DNA of 48,018 nt from Bacteroidota bacterium (GCA_020852855.1 JADZAA010000015.1:1-48018); one strand, 5' to 3'. Positions 17,233-24,966 are shown, numbered from the stretch's first letter. Program-made: numbers and translations. Notes: generated by a model not told the origin, from the letters alone.

Positions 17233-18123
17233 TTACTGTAAGTTGTCGTTTTTCATGTACTTAATTACGCGATTTACGTATTGTTTCGTTTCGGAGAAAG
17301 GCGGAATTCCGCCGTGTTTTCGCACATTGCCCGGCCCTGCATTGTAAGCGGCAAGAGCAAGTTCGATGTTTCCGCCGAACATATCGAGCATTTTCCTTAA
17401 ATACTTTGCTCCGCCCTCAATATTCTGTTCCGGGTCAAACGGGTTCCGTACGCCTAAATCTGCGGCAGTTCCGTCCATAAGTTGCATCAGACCTTTTGCG
17501 CCGGCCGGTGAAACGGCATCGTGTTTTCCGGCTGATTCCGCTCGGGTTACGGCGCGTATAAGTTCGGGGGAAACGCCGTTGCGATTGGCGGCCGCGCTTA
17601 TTATCGGCTCCAATCTACGCAATCGCTCGTCAATACGGTCGGGAATTGTCGAATTTTGAACATTCGGCGATACATTCGGCGATACATTCGGCGATACATC
17701 GGCAATTACTGCGGATTGGGGTGTTTCGGGCGATTTTCCCGCAACCATTATCTGCGAAATAGAGGCGAGTTCTTCGCCGCCGGTTAATTTTTTGTAAAGT
17801 GCTTGAGCGATTCCCATACCTTTGCCGCTTTTCGACACATAATCGGAAAACTGCATTTCGGTATAGCCTTCAAGTGTATCCGCGCCGAACGATGTCATGC
17901 CGTCTTTATCCGCATCGTCTTCATCGCCCAGCATGGCATCTTTCATTTGCTTGCGCATCATTTCTACGAACATGGCTTCAAAACCTCGTGCGGCTTGCGC
18001 GTATTGATTGCGCTGTTCGGGTGTAAGTCGTTCGTTAGCCGTGTTTTCTGCTTTTTTGGCGAGAGATTCTGCGCGTCCCGACGATAGTGAAGTCAGAGAA
18101 ATATTCGGCGAAAAGTCATTCAT
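17233..18123 (-). CDS. flgJ: FlgJ rod-binding protein fused to a lytic transglycosylase (SLT) domain
   Basis: The 296-aa protein has two domains. Residues of about 30-110 are the FlgJ rod-cap domain (ARGFEAMFVEMMRKQMKDAM, YTEMQFSDYVSKSGKGMGIA). Residues of about 170-290 are a Slt-type lytic transglycosylase: ELIRAVTRAESAGKHDAVSP with the catalytic Glu, then GAKGLMQLM, PEQNIEGGAKYLRKML and LALAAYNAGPGNV. The linker holds SPNV repeats. FlgJ caps the growing rod and opens the peptidoglycan for it. In gamma-proteobacteria the second domain is a GH73 muramidase, whereas here it is SLT. It lies between flgI and flgN. Confidence 0.93.
   Translation of the reverse strand: MNDFSPNISLTSLSSGRAESLAKKAENTANERLTPEQRNQYAQAARGFEAMFVEMMRKQMKDAMLGDEDDADKDGMTSFGADTLEGYTEMQFSDYVSKSGKGMGIAQALYKKLTGGEELASISQIMVAGKSPETPQSAVIADVSPNVSPNVSPNVQNSTIPDRIDERLRRLEPIISAAANRNGVSPELIRAVTRAESAGKHDAVSPAGAKGLMQLMDGTAADLGVRNPFDPEQNIEGGAKYLRKMLDMFGGNIELALAAYNAGPGNVRKHGGIPPFSETKQYVNRVIKYMKNDNLQ
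17661..17696 (-). repeat. Three tandem 12-bp repeats in the FlgJ linker
   Basis: CATTCGGCGATA occurs three times in perfect tandem. On the coding strand each unit encodes Ser-Pro-Asn-Val. The unit is a multiple of three, so copy-number change alters linker length without shifting the frame. Confidence 0.9.
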
Positions 18124-18145
18124 TGTTTACCTGCTTTCCGATGAA

Positions 18146-19258
18146 TTATTGAACAATCAATTCGCCTTGCAATGAGCCCGCTTCTTTCAATGCCTGAAAA
18201 ATAGCGATAAGGTCGCGAGGTGTTACCTTTAGCAAAGTGAGCGCAGCGGCCATATCTTGAACGGTTGTAGTTGCCGGCAACAGAACGGGCGGGTTCTTTT
18301 CCTGCTCCGTCGTAATCGTGGAGTTTTGAACTGGTTTTGATGCATTTACCGTAAATGGTGCTTGCGGTGCTTGAGTGGTTACACGCTGAATTTGCACTTC
18401 AAGTCCGCCGTGCGCCACTACTGCGGGCAGAAGTTGCGCCGCGCCGCCTACCACGACGGTGCCGGTACGTTCGTTTATCACAACACGTGCGGCCGGTTCG
18501 GCTGTAACTTGCAGATTTTCGATTTGAGAAATAATTCCGGTTATTTGCCCCGGATTTTGTCCGGCCGGAAGTTTTACTTCGATTGTAGCCGCATCAATAG
18601 CCGTTGCTGCATTAGCCAGCGATTGAAGGCGGTTTATACCGTCGGCTACCCGACTGCTTGTGGTAAAATCCGGATCGCGCAGAACTACTCGCAGCAGTTG
18701 ATCGCGGATAAATTCCGTTTTGCTTTCACGTTCTAGAATTACTCCGCCCGGTACGCGCCCCGAAGCCGTGAAATTTCTGCCTACACGCGAACCGTCTGCC
18801 TGAAAATCATAACCGCCTACGGAGACGCTGCCTTGCGCCATTCCCACGACGGAGCCGTCCGCATCGGAAAGCGGTGTCATAATCAAAATGCCGCCTTGAA
18901 GAGAACGGGCATCACCTATGCTTGATACCTGTACGTCTATTTTACCGCCTTTTCGCGAAAACGGCGGAACAATGGCCGTTACCATAACGGCGGCTACATT
19001 ACGCGAGCGAATACCGTTGATTTGTGCGGGAACCGTAATGCCGAAGCGTTTCAGCATATTGGCTACCGATTGCATCGTAAATCGTGATTGCTGCGTATCG
19101 CCGGTATTTGATAAACCGGTTACCAAGCCGTAGCCTACAACCTGCGAACCGTTTACGCCCTCGATTGTCGCTATATCCTTTATTCTTGAAGAATAAGCCG
19201 GAATTACGGCTGTTGCGGCAAGTATCGCACAGAAGAAATATTTTGAAAACAGAGTCAT
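18146..19258 (-). CDS. flgI: Flagellar P-ring protein FlgI
   Basis: The 370-aa protein has an N-terminal signal peptide ending near VIPAYS, then the family opening SRIKDIATIEGVNGSQVVGY and GLVTGLSNTGDTQQSRFTMQ. VAAVMVTAIVPPFSRKGGKI, DVQVSSIGDARSLQGGILI and a C-terminal DLIAIFQALKEAGSLQGELI are typical. FlgI polymerises around the rod in the peptidoglycan layer as the P ring. Its presence together with FlgH shows a didermal flagellum. The gene lies 15 bp after flgH and 22 bp before flgJ. Confidence 0.97.
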   Translation of the reverse strand: MTLFSKYFFCAILAATAVIPAYSSRIKDIATIEGVNGSQVVGYGLVTGLSNTGDTQQSRFTMQSVANMLKRFGITVPAQINGIRSRNVAAVMVTAIVPPFSRKGGKIDVQVSSIGDARSLQGGILIMTPLSDADGSVVGMAQGSVSVGGYDFQADGSRVGRNFTASGRVPGGVILERESKTEFIRDQLLRVVLRDPDFTTSSRVADGINRLQSLANAATAIDAATIEVKLPAGQNPGQITGIISQIENLQVTAEPAARVVINERTGTVVVGGAAQLLPAVVAHGGLEVQIQRVTTQAPQAPFTVNASKPVQNSTITTEQEKNPPVLLPATTTVQDMAAALTLLKVTPRDLIAIFQALKEAGSLQGELIVQ

Positions 19259-19273
19259 TACCTAATCCTCCGC

Positions 19274-19864
19274 TTAAAACAGCCAACGTAAAAATCGCGT
19301 TAGAATGCCCGGTTCCTGCGCCTTGGTAACTGTACCGTCGCCTTCGTAAGTAATTGACAAATCCATAATTGCCGACGAAGTTATTGAATTGTCGGATTGA
19401 ATGTCAACAGGCCGTGCATATCCGGTAAGCGTTATTGACTGATTTTCGCCGTTCAGCTGAAATATGCGCTTGCCCTCGATTTTCAGATTGCCGTTTTGCT
19501 CTACGGCTGTAACTCGTGCGCTTAACCGTGCCCGGAAACGCTCGTTGCGGGTGGTTTGCCCGCGTCCGCTGAACTCATTGCCGGTGCCTATGCCGCCTTT
19601 TGCGTCGAGTGATGTGCTTCCGGCAGAGCCGCCTGCCGATACGCTCAAATCGGTTTTGGCACTTTGAGCCGTCGTAGCTGAATTATCCGCGCTGGTTTCT
19701 TCGGTAATGACTATGGTAACGGCATCGCCAACGCGATAAGCGCGAACGTCGGAAAATAACGAACGTGCGCTGTTCTGATTAAATTGAGCAACGGAGTATT
19801 CTGCGGCTAACGACAAGAAAACAGCCGTAAAAACAACGATAAATCGAAACAACAGAGTATTCAT
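19274..19864 (-). CDS. flgH: Flagellar L-ring protein FlgH, without lipobox
   Basis: The 196-aa protein begins with a signal peptide (FIVVFTAVFLSLAAEYSVAQ). The body carries SLFSDVRAYRVGDAVTIVI, the glycine-rich RGQTTRNERFRARLSARV and GNLKIEGKRIFQLNGENQSI, and ends in GILTRFLRWLF, the usual FlgH layout. FlgH forms the outer-membrane L ring bushing. In enterobacteria it is a lipoprotein, but this sequence has no cysteine at the signal peptide end, so lipidation is not expected. An SD-like AAAAGGAAC precedes the ATG. It sits between flgA and flgI. Confidence 0.93.
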   Translation of the reverse strand: MNTLLFRFIVVFTAVFLSLAAEYSVAQFNQNSARSLFSDVRAYRVGDAVTIVITEETSADNSATTAQSAKTDLSVSAGGSAGSTSLDAKGGIGTGNEFSGRGQTTRNERFRARLSARVTAVEQNGNLKIEGKRIFQLNGENQSITLTGYARPVDIQSDNSITSSAIMDLSITYEGDGTVTKAQEPGILTRFLRWLF

Positions 19865-19879
19865 GGCGATGTTCCTTTT

Positions 19880-20641
19880 CTACTTTTTTACTGTAATTTC
19901 TACGGTAGAGTCATCGGCAAGTAATCCGGCAAAAACATTTGCAGAGCCATTGCGTGTAACGCGAATCATTTCGCCCGGCGAGGCATCGTTCAATGCTGTG
20001 CCGGACGTTGTTAGTGTTATTGTGCCTGCAATTACGCGAATTGCAATGGTTTCGCCGCGGCGAACTCCGCCGGCTGCCAATAGTGTCGAGCGAGTAATGA
20101 TAAACCCCTTGCCAACCGGCCGGCGCAATGCGGCACCGTTCAATTCATCGGGCGACGGAATATCGCCGTCCGAATACGCGGAAACGTCTTGCTTGCGAAT
20201 CTCATATTTTCCTTCGGAAAGCGATACGCCCGGCGCGAGCGATTCAGATGCTACGGCTACGCTCCGATATATTTTCGCGTAAATTGCCACACTTGTACGG
20301 CGAATAATTTTGTCGTTCAGCAGAAACTCTATGGCAACGCTGCATTTACCGCGAAAAGATTCGCCGGTGCAACGCGCAGTAACGCCGCTTTCTGTAAACT
20401 TTTCTTCGGAAACAGCCGAAATAACCGCTATTTCCGCATCATTTCCCGCTATGCCGTAAGCGTAGTCGACCGCCGCGCTACGAAGTTGCGAACCTGAAAA
20501 CACGCTTTGCGACTTTACGACAAGAGTAGCCGTAAGAATAACTATTAACGCCGCAATTAAAAATCGAAGTAAAACTTCCGTTGCGCCGCCATTGTTCTTT
20601 TGCGTTCTGCCGCCTATTATTAGGTGTTTTCTTGCCGTCAT
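19880..20641 (-). CDS. flgA: Flagellar P-ring assembly chaperone FlgA
   Basis: The 253-aa protein has an N-terminal hydrophobic helix (LLRFLIAALIVILTATLVV) for export. The C-terminal half is a SAF domain: RSVAVASESLAPGVSLSEG, RRPVGKGFIITRSTLL and RRGETIAIRVIAGTITLTTS, followed by DASPGEMIRVTRNGSANVFA. FlgA is the periplasmic chaperone for FlgI P-ring assembly. The start lies 3 bp after the flgG stop, implying translational coupling. The first about 20 residues are basic and atypical for a signal peptide, so an internal start cannot be excluded. Confidence 0.9.
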   Translation of the reverse strand: MTARKHLIIGGRTQKNNGGATEVLLRFLIAALIVILTATLVVKSQSVFSGSQLRSAAVDYAYGIAGNDAEIAVISAVSEEKFTESGVTARCTGESFRGKCSVAIEFLLNDKIIRRTSVAIYAKIYRSVAVASESLAPGVSLSEGKYEIRKQDVSAYSDGDIPSPDELNGAALRRPVGKGFIITRSTLLAAGGVRRGETIAIRVIAGTITLTTSGTALNDASPGEMIRVTRNGSANVFAGLLADDSTVEITVKK

Positions 20642-20644
20642 TGT

Positions 20645-21433
20645 TTAACGTTTCAAATTAGAAGCGATAGCCAAAATATCGTCGGCTGTTTTTACCGACT
20701 TAGAGTTAAGCTCGTAAGCGCGTTGCGCCACAATCATATTTACCATTTCGGTAACGAGGTCTACGTTTGAAGCTTCAAGTTGCGCTTGGACTACTTCGCC
20801 CGTATTGTTAAGTCCGGGTTGTTCAAAAAAAGCACGCCCCGAAGCGACGGATTCAAGATAGATATTTTCGCCGGCCGAATGTAATCCTGCCGGATTAACG
20901 AATCGTGCAAGCTCGATTTGCCCCAGAGTTTGCTCGTCAGTTCCTGTATCGGTTATCACACTGACGGCACCGTTACGCGAAATGCGAACTTCGACGGCAT
21001 TGTCGGGCACGGTAATGCCCGGTTCAAGTATATATCCTTGCGATGTAACGATTTGCCCGTTTCGGTCACGTTGAAACGAACCGTCGCGCGTATATGCGAA
21101 AGTGTTGTCCGGCTTGCGCAGTATAAAAAAACCTTCGCCGCGTATGGCTATATCGAGCGGATTGTTCGTGTTCTGCAAATCGCCTTGAGAAAATTGCTTG
21201 GTTGTTGCAGTCAGCTCTGCGCCCGAGCCTATTTGAATTTCATTCAACGCTTCCGTTCCGGCTTGTTGTGCATTGCCGGCCGCCCTAATAGTTTCATAGA
21301 GTAAATCTTGAAATTCGGGGCGAACTTTTTTGTAGCCGGTAGTATTAACGTTCGCCAAGTTATTGGCGATTATCTCCACAAATCGTTGCTGCGACGAAAG
21401 TCCCGTAGCCGCCGTACGCAATGTTTTATCCAT
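20645..21433 (-). CDS. flgG: Flagellar distal rod protein FlgG
   Basis: The 262-aa protein opens with MDKTLRTAATGLSSQQRFVE and the flagellar rod/hook motif IIANNLANVNTTGYKKVRPE. It carries NNPLDIAIRGEGFFILR and AYTRDGSFQRDRNGQIV, and closes with LEASNVDLVTEMVNMIVAQR and AYELNSKSVKTADDIL. These blocks and the length (about 260 aa) are diagnostic for FlgG, which forms the distal rod. It follows flgF by 98 bp, a gap with only a weak CCGTnnnnACGG-type inverted repeat, and is coupled to flgA. Confidence 0.97.
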   Translation of the reverse strand: MDKTLRTAATGLSSQQRFVEIIANNLANVNTTGYKKVRPEFQDLLYETIRAAGNAQQAGTEALNEIQIGSGAELTATTKQFSQGDLQNTNNPLDIAIRGEGFFILRKPDNTFAYTRDGSFQRDRNGQIVTSQGYILEPGITVPDNAVEVRISRNGAVSVITDTGTDEQTLGQIELARFVNPAGLHSAGENIYLESVASGRAFFEQPGLNNTGEVVQAQLEASNVDLVTEMVNMIVAQRAYELNSKSVKTADDILAIASNLKR

Positions 21434-21531
21434 AACCGTATTCCGATTGTTAATTATTGAGGCAAACGTTGTTTATTCCGTAAAAACGGTGAAATACTTT
21501 TGTTTTCGGAGTAAACTTCGGCCGCTGTTTC

Positions 21532-22311
21532 TTATGCAAACCTCGACATATCAATGCTTCTGTCCAAAGTTCCGTCATTTGTCGAAATAACTTTTTGCCC
21601 TGCTTCAAACAGCCTTTGCAATTGTATCATTTCTACCATTTCCGAGATGATATTTACGTTAGAGTTTTCGACGTAACCTTGTTTTACGGCAATATCCTGC
21701 AAGCCTACAGGCGTAATATTCGTTTCGTCCGAAGCGGCAAATTGCGAACCGGTGTGCCGTTGCAAGCTTTGCGGATTGTCTATAGAAAATATTTGTAATT
21801 TTCCGACAGGCCGTTCATTGGCGAAAACCTCGCCGTTGGTTTCCACGCGCAACGTTACGGCTTTTTCATCGTTTGGCAATTGCTCGCCGTATTCAGATGA
21901 AAGCAATGTTATCGGGCCGGATTCTCCCATCAGTATTTTGCCGTCGGGAGAGCCGAGAGTGCCGTTTCCAAGCAATGTAAAATGTCCTGCGCGAGTGTAG
22001 TATTCTTTGCCGTTGTCGTCGTTCAGCAGAAAATATTGGTCGTTTTTGCCCAATGCCAAATCGAACCCGTTGCCTGTGCGCTCAAGTGCGCCCGACGAGA
22101 AATCGGTGTAGGAATACGTAGGTGTATCTTCGGTTTCCGCATCGCCACGAACCGAATTCAGGTTTTCCCTCGCCTCTATCAGCGACTGCTCGAAAGCCGA
22201 TTCACGCTTAAAACCTACGGTATTTGCATTGGCTATGTTATTAGCCAATACTTCCAGCCGCGTCTGTTGGGGAATCATTCCCAGAGCTGCCGTGTAAAGT
22301 TCTTTGAGCAT
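21532..22311 (-). CDS. flgF: Flagellar proximal rod protein FlgF
   Basis: The 259-aa rod-family protein opens with MLKELYTAALGMIPQQTRLE and VLANNIANANTVGFKRESAF. The central ALERTGNGFDLALGKNDQYF and YYTRAGHFTLLGNGTLGS, and the C-terminal NSNVNIISEMVEMIQLQRLF, match FlgF. FlgG is the next gene, so this paralogue is taken as FlgF, although FlgF and FlgG-like paralogues are hard to tell apart in non-proteobacteria. The first 71 bp overlap out of frame with the end of the upstream 118-aa gene, suggesting translational coupling. No clear SD precedes the ATG. Confidence 0.88.
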   Translation of the reverse strand: MLKELYTAALGMIPQQTRLEVLANNIANANTVGFKRESAFEQSLIEARENLNSVRGDAETEDTPTYSYTDFSSGALERTGNGFDLALGKNDQYFLLNDDNGKEYYTRAGHFTLLGNGTLGSPDGKILMGESGPITLLSSEYGEQLPNDEKAVTLRVETNGEVFANERPVGKLQIFSIDNPQSLQRHTGSQFAASDETNITPVGLQDIAVKQGYVENSNVNIISEMVEMIQLQRLFEAGQKVISTNDGTLDRSIDMSRFA

Positions 22312-22597
22312 AAATATGTTCTGCGTGTTTTAGTAATTCCTGCGCTTTTTTATTTGCTCGATAGACGTATAGCAACGCCTCGGTAACTGCATTGTAAAGT
22401 TCGGACGGTACGCCGCCCAAAATATCCAATTTCAACGACTGCTCGATGCGCTCGTCGCTTTCATAAAGCGGACTGCTGTTTGCGGCGAGTGATTCGGCTA
22501 TTTCGGCGGCGAATCCGGCTCTGTCGCTTGCAATCCCTTGCGGACGACTGCCCGGTTGTTTATAGGCCGTCAATGCCTGTTGCACATGAAAATCCAT
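22241..22597 (-). CDS. Unknown 118-aa protein at the head of the flagellar gene series
   Basis: I do not recognise this protein. It has no signal peptide or membrane segment. The start at 22597 is preceded by a G-rich SD-like stretch (GGGGGAACACG before ATG). Residues of about 25-95 are predicted helical (FAAEIAESLAAN, SELYNAVTEALLYVYRANKK, AQELLKHAEHIY). The last 21 residues are encoded in the 71-bp overlap with flgF and look disordered (GSSGNDSPTDAAGS). Position between rsmH and flgF, in the same direction, with flgF starting inside it, suggests it is co-translated with rod genes. It could be a small flagellar chaperone or regulator, but that is inference only. A spurious frame remains possible. 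Confidence 0.6.
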   Translation of the reverse strand: MDFHVQQALTAYKQPGSRPQGIASDRAGFAAEIAESLAANSSPLYESDERIEQSLKLDILGGVPSELYNAVTEALLYVYRANKKAQELLKHAEHIYAQRTLHGSSGNDSPTDAAGSIG

Positions 22598-22684
22598 CGT
22601 GTTCCCCCGTTTTACTTTTTAATGATATGTTGCCGCACTTTGTGTGGTCGCTTCCCTGCGAACCAGCGGCACCGGTAAAAATAA

Positions 22685-22701
22685 AACAAGGATTATGCCA
22701 T
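22685..22701 (-). promoter_or_regulatory. Sigma-54-like promoter candidate for the flagellar genes
   Basis: The minus strand reads ATGGCATAATCCTTGTT. It has GG at -24 and G at -12 with the required GG-N10-GY spacing, one mismatch at the conserved GC (GT here), and TGGCA intact. It lies about 90 bp before the 118-aa gene that opens the flagellar series and after rsmH. A sigma-54 promoter would fit flagellar control by an NtrB-like kinase, but it is a single imperfect match. Confidence 0.3.
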
Positions 22702-22803
22702 AATGCAGAAGTATGGTGCATATAACATAAGCGGCTGATTACTATGCAGTTAAAAGATAAGTCGTTTAATCTGTGCATTGTAATCGGCCGAAATTTCTGG
22801 CGA

Positions 22804-23748
22804 TTATTCGGCATACGGCCGATAGCGGCCAGCGGCGAGAGATTGTGTTTGCTTTCTTTTTTCGGCAACGCGGAGCTTCGCACTGCGCGAGCGTGGATTT
22901 GAGGCAGTTTCGGCAGCAGACGGAACGAGCGGCTTTGGGGTGAGAATTGTTATGGAATTCGAATTTTCGGCCGATGATAATTCGCGAAATACGTTTTTTA
23001 CTATTCTGTCTTCTAATGAATGATACGAAATAACCACTATGCGCCCGCCGGATTTCAACTGCGGAACAATATTGCGCAGAGTTTTCTCCAATATTCCAAG
23101 CTCGTCATTAACTGCAATGCGCAATGCTTGAAAAATGCGGGCAAGAGCGCGCGGCGCCAAATGCGGCGGCACAATTTCTTGAATTATTATTCGCAAATCA
23201 TTGGTAGTTCTTAGCGGAAAAACCCGTCGGCGTTCTATAATTCTGCGAGTTATGCCTACGGCAAAAGGCTCTTCGCCGTATTCGCGGAATATGCGGACTA
23301 ATACGTCTTCTTTTGCATCGTTAAGCAATTCTTCGGCAGAGATTCCCGCATAGCCGAACCGCATATCCAATCGAGCATTAACGCGATGGCTGATACCGCG
23401 GGAAGCACTGTCTAATTGCCGCGACGACGTTCCCAAATCAAGCAATAAACCGGATGCGGCTCCGCGTATATCCGCAAGTTCGCCCGATAGAACAAAATTT
23501 TCGTTTCGAAGCGTCAATCGAGGATTTTCTTTTGCAAGCTCGTCGGCGAAACGCTCTCGGCAGTGAGCTATGGCTATCGCGTCCGCATCAAACGAAACAA
23601 GACGGCCGTCGGGCGATAATCTGCGTAAAATTTCGGCGGTGTGTCCGCCGCCGCCAAGCGTTCCGTCAATATAAATTCCGTTTGTGTCCGTAATGAGAAA
23701 GTCGACCGATTCGCGCAAAAGAACCGGAATGTGATAGGTTGAGTCCAT
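22804..23748 (-). CDS. rsmH: 16S rRNA (cytosine-1402-N4)-methyltransferase RsmH (MraW)
   Basis: The 314-aa protein methylates N4 of C1402 in the 16S rRNA decoding centre using SAM. It begins STYHIPVLLRESVDFLI and has the SAM motif GIYIDGTLGGGGHTAEILRR. GLLLDLGTSSRQLDSASRGI, RLDMRFG, RIFQALRIAVNDELG and VVISYHSLEDRIVKNVFREL are all classical RsmH blocks. The C-terminus is basic (NPRSRSAKLRVAEKRK). It lies 22 bp after mraZ, the standard start of the division and cell wall (dcw) cluster, but is followed here by flagellar genes, not ftsL/ftsI. Confidence 0.97.
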   Translation of the reverse strand: MDSTYHIPVLLRESVDFLITDTNGIYIDGTLGGGGHTAEILRRLSPDGRLVSFDADAIAIAHCRERFADELAKENPRLTLRNENFVLSGELADIRGAASGLLLDLGTSSRQLDSASRGISHRVNARLDMRFGYAGISAEELLNDAKEDVLVRIFREYGEEPFAVGITRRIIERRRVFPLRTTNDLRIIIQEIVPPHLAPRALARIFQALRIAVNDELGILEKTLRNIVPQLKSGGRIVVISYHSLEDRIVKNVFRELSSAENSNSITILTPKPLVPSAAETASNPRSRSAKLRVAEKRKQTQSLAAGRYRPYAE

Positions 23749-23770
23749 AGCAGAAAAAAACAGATGTCTG

Positions 23771-24214
23771 TCAGCGTTTCATTACGGCCGCGGCTATTTG
23801 CTCGTACGGCGCATCGCTGCTTTGCATATAGCGTTCAAATTCGTCCGGATTCCAAAATTCTATATGGTCAATCATACCGACTATCAGAACTTTACCCTCT
23901 ATGTCTGCAAAATCGGTATATCGTTTGGAAAGAGAGATTCGCTGTTGCGCATCAATTTCTGCCTCTTCGCACCAAGAAAGTACGGTTCGCAGAAGATAGC
24001 GGCTGGCAGGGTCGTTTTGGTCAAGTGCGGCAAAACGCGCTTCGTGCTGCTTCCAAGCATTAAGCGGATATGCGGCTATGCAACGGTCAGATCCGCGGGT
24101 CAGTACAAAGGTGTCGTTTGCGTCGGGCGAAAGCGTTTTGCGCATTTTTGCCGGAACATTGACGCGCCCTTTGTTGTCTATCGAATATATTTCCTGACCT
24201 TTGAAAAACGACAT
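23771..24214 (-). CDS. mraZ: Transcriptional regulator MraZ
   Basis: The 147-aa protein begins MSFFKGQEIYSIDNKGRVNV with PAKMRKTL, and has a second half DAQQRISLSKRYTDFADIEG with GMIDHIEFWNPDEFERYMQ. These are the two SpoVT/AbrB-like halves, each with the DxxxR motif (DNKGR and DAQQR). MraZ forms a ring-shaped oligomer that binds repeats upstream of its own gene and represses the cluster. Candidate MraZ boxes are present upstream. In this genome its operon may therefore also influence flagellar genes downstream of rsmH. Confidence 0.96.
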   Translation of the reverse strand: MSFFKGQEIYSIDNKGRVNVPAKMRKTLSPDANDTFVLTRGSDRCIAAYPLNAWKQHEARFAALDQNDPASRYLLRTVLSWCEEAEIDAQQRISLSKRYTDFADIEGKVLIVGMIDHIEFWNPDEFERYMQSSDAPYEQIAAAVMKR

Positions 24215-24325
24215 AGGAGAAAGGCAGAAAAAATGTTGTCGGGCATTTGTCGGATTTTATTTCTCTTCTAAACAAGGAAAGAGGGAGAAACTCTCGGCAC
24301 TTCCCCCTTGCGCCGCGTAATTTCT

Positions 24326-24389
24326 CCCATCACTCCATAACGGCGTAAGAAAATCCCCCACTTTCTCCCACCATTTGAACGCAAAAATA
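24326..24389 (-). promoter_or_regulatory. mraZ promoter -7 box with MraZ-type operator repeats
   Basis: On the minus strand a TATTTTTG (24389-24382) matches the TAnnTTTG -7 element. Downstream come GTGGG at 24371-24367 and GTGGG at 24361-24357, exactly 10 bp apart (GTGGG-AGAAA-GTGGG), and a further ATGGG at 24330-24326. Repeats of TGGG with about 10-bp period upstream of mraZ are the known MraZ binding site, so autoregulation near the transcription start is likely. No TTTG is seen at -33. Confidence 0.62.
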
Positions 24390-24455
24390 GGGGTTAGCCG
24401 CTTTTTTGCTTTGTATAGTCCTAATTTTTTTGGTCAGAACAGCCCTAAAAATAGT

Positions 24456-24490
24456 AAAAGTGGCGTTCACATGTTAAAAACGCCACTTTT
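24456..24490. terminator. Perfect 12-bp hairpin, likely terminator
   Basis: AAAAGTGGCGTT (24456-24467) pairs perfectly with AACGCCACTTTT (24479-24490), with an 11-nt loop. T runs on both sides allow termination on either strand. It has no adjacent gene ending here, so it may be the relic terminator of a lost gene or an insulating element. Confidence 0.55.
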
Positions 24491-24573
24491 GGAGAAGAAA
24501 CTTAATTTTATGCCGTATCTATTTTAAGTTTACAACCTTGCAACAATATACTTCCACGGAATAAACAAAGAAT

Positions 24574-24621
24574 ACTGATAATTTTATCATCATTGTAAAA
24601 GGCAATGATAATTCTATCAGT
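24574..24621. repeat. Imperfect long inverted repeat
   Basis: ACTGATA..TCATCATTG at 24574-24595 pairs with CAATGATA..TATCAGT at 24603-24621 around a 7-nt loop, with a few mismatches and a gap of 3 nt. The outer 7 bp (ACTGATA/TATCAGT) and inner CAATGAT-type arm are exact. It could be the end of a decayed mobile element or an RNA structure. Confidence 0.5.
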
Positions 24622-24966
24622 ATCACGATTGAAAGCTGTTGAATACTTTGCTCGACAACTTTTGTTTGCAGGCGCGTAACTCGTTTGTAATTAGTTGTTT
24701 ATGCAGTTCTATGTTAGTCTGGCGAATAAAATTCCGTTTTGCAATGCAAATACGTGTTCCGAGTAACGCAAATTCAATGCCACAATAGGATAGAGATAAA
24801 ATAAATAAAACGTGCCATGCTTAATAATCTGTGTCTTTTGTAGTTTCGCAATGTCAATGTATGCTTTTGTATAGCCTTGTCTTTTTCGGAATGGAACAAA
24901 GTATCGAAAGCATCTTGCAAAGAACAGCGTAATTAAGTTGTTTGTCATAATATGTCGGGGTGTTGT

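Larger units (their letters stand above)
24390..24966. other. Intergenic region of about 580 bp with two hairpins
   Basis: The AT-rich gap lies between the mraZ promoter and the GH20-like gene. It contains a perfect 12-bp hairpin at 24456-24490 and an imperfect inverted repeat at 24574-24621. Short minus-strand open frames (for example 24709-24948) have no recognisable family, low coding character and no RBS, so I do not call a gene. Confidence 0.5.

Noticed and set aside
17661-17696. CRISPR-like short tandem repeat
   Set aside because: The units are contiguous 12-bp repeats without spacers and encode an in-frame SPNV linker in FlgJ.
24709-24948. Minus-strand open frame of about 79 aa upstream of the GH20-like gene
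   Set aside because: Composition rich in Phe, Arg and Tyr, no recognisable family, no ribosome-binding site and location in a hairpin-rich AT intergenic region.
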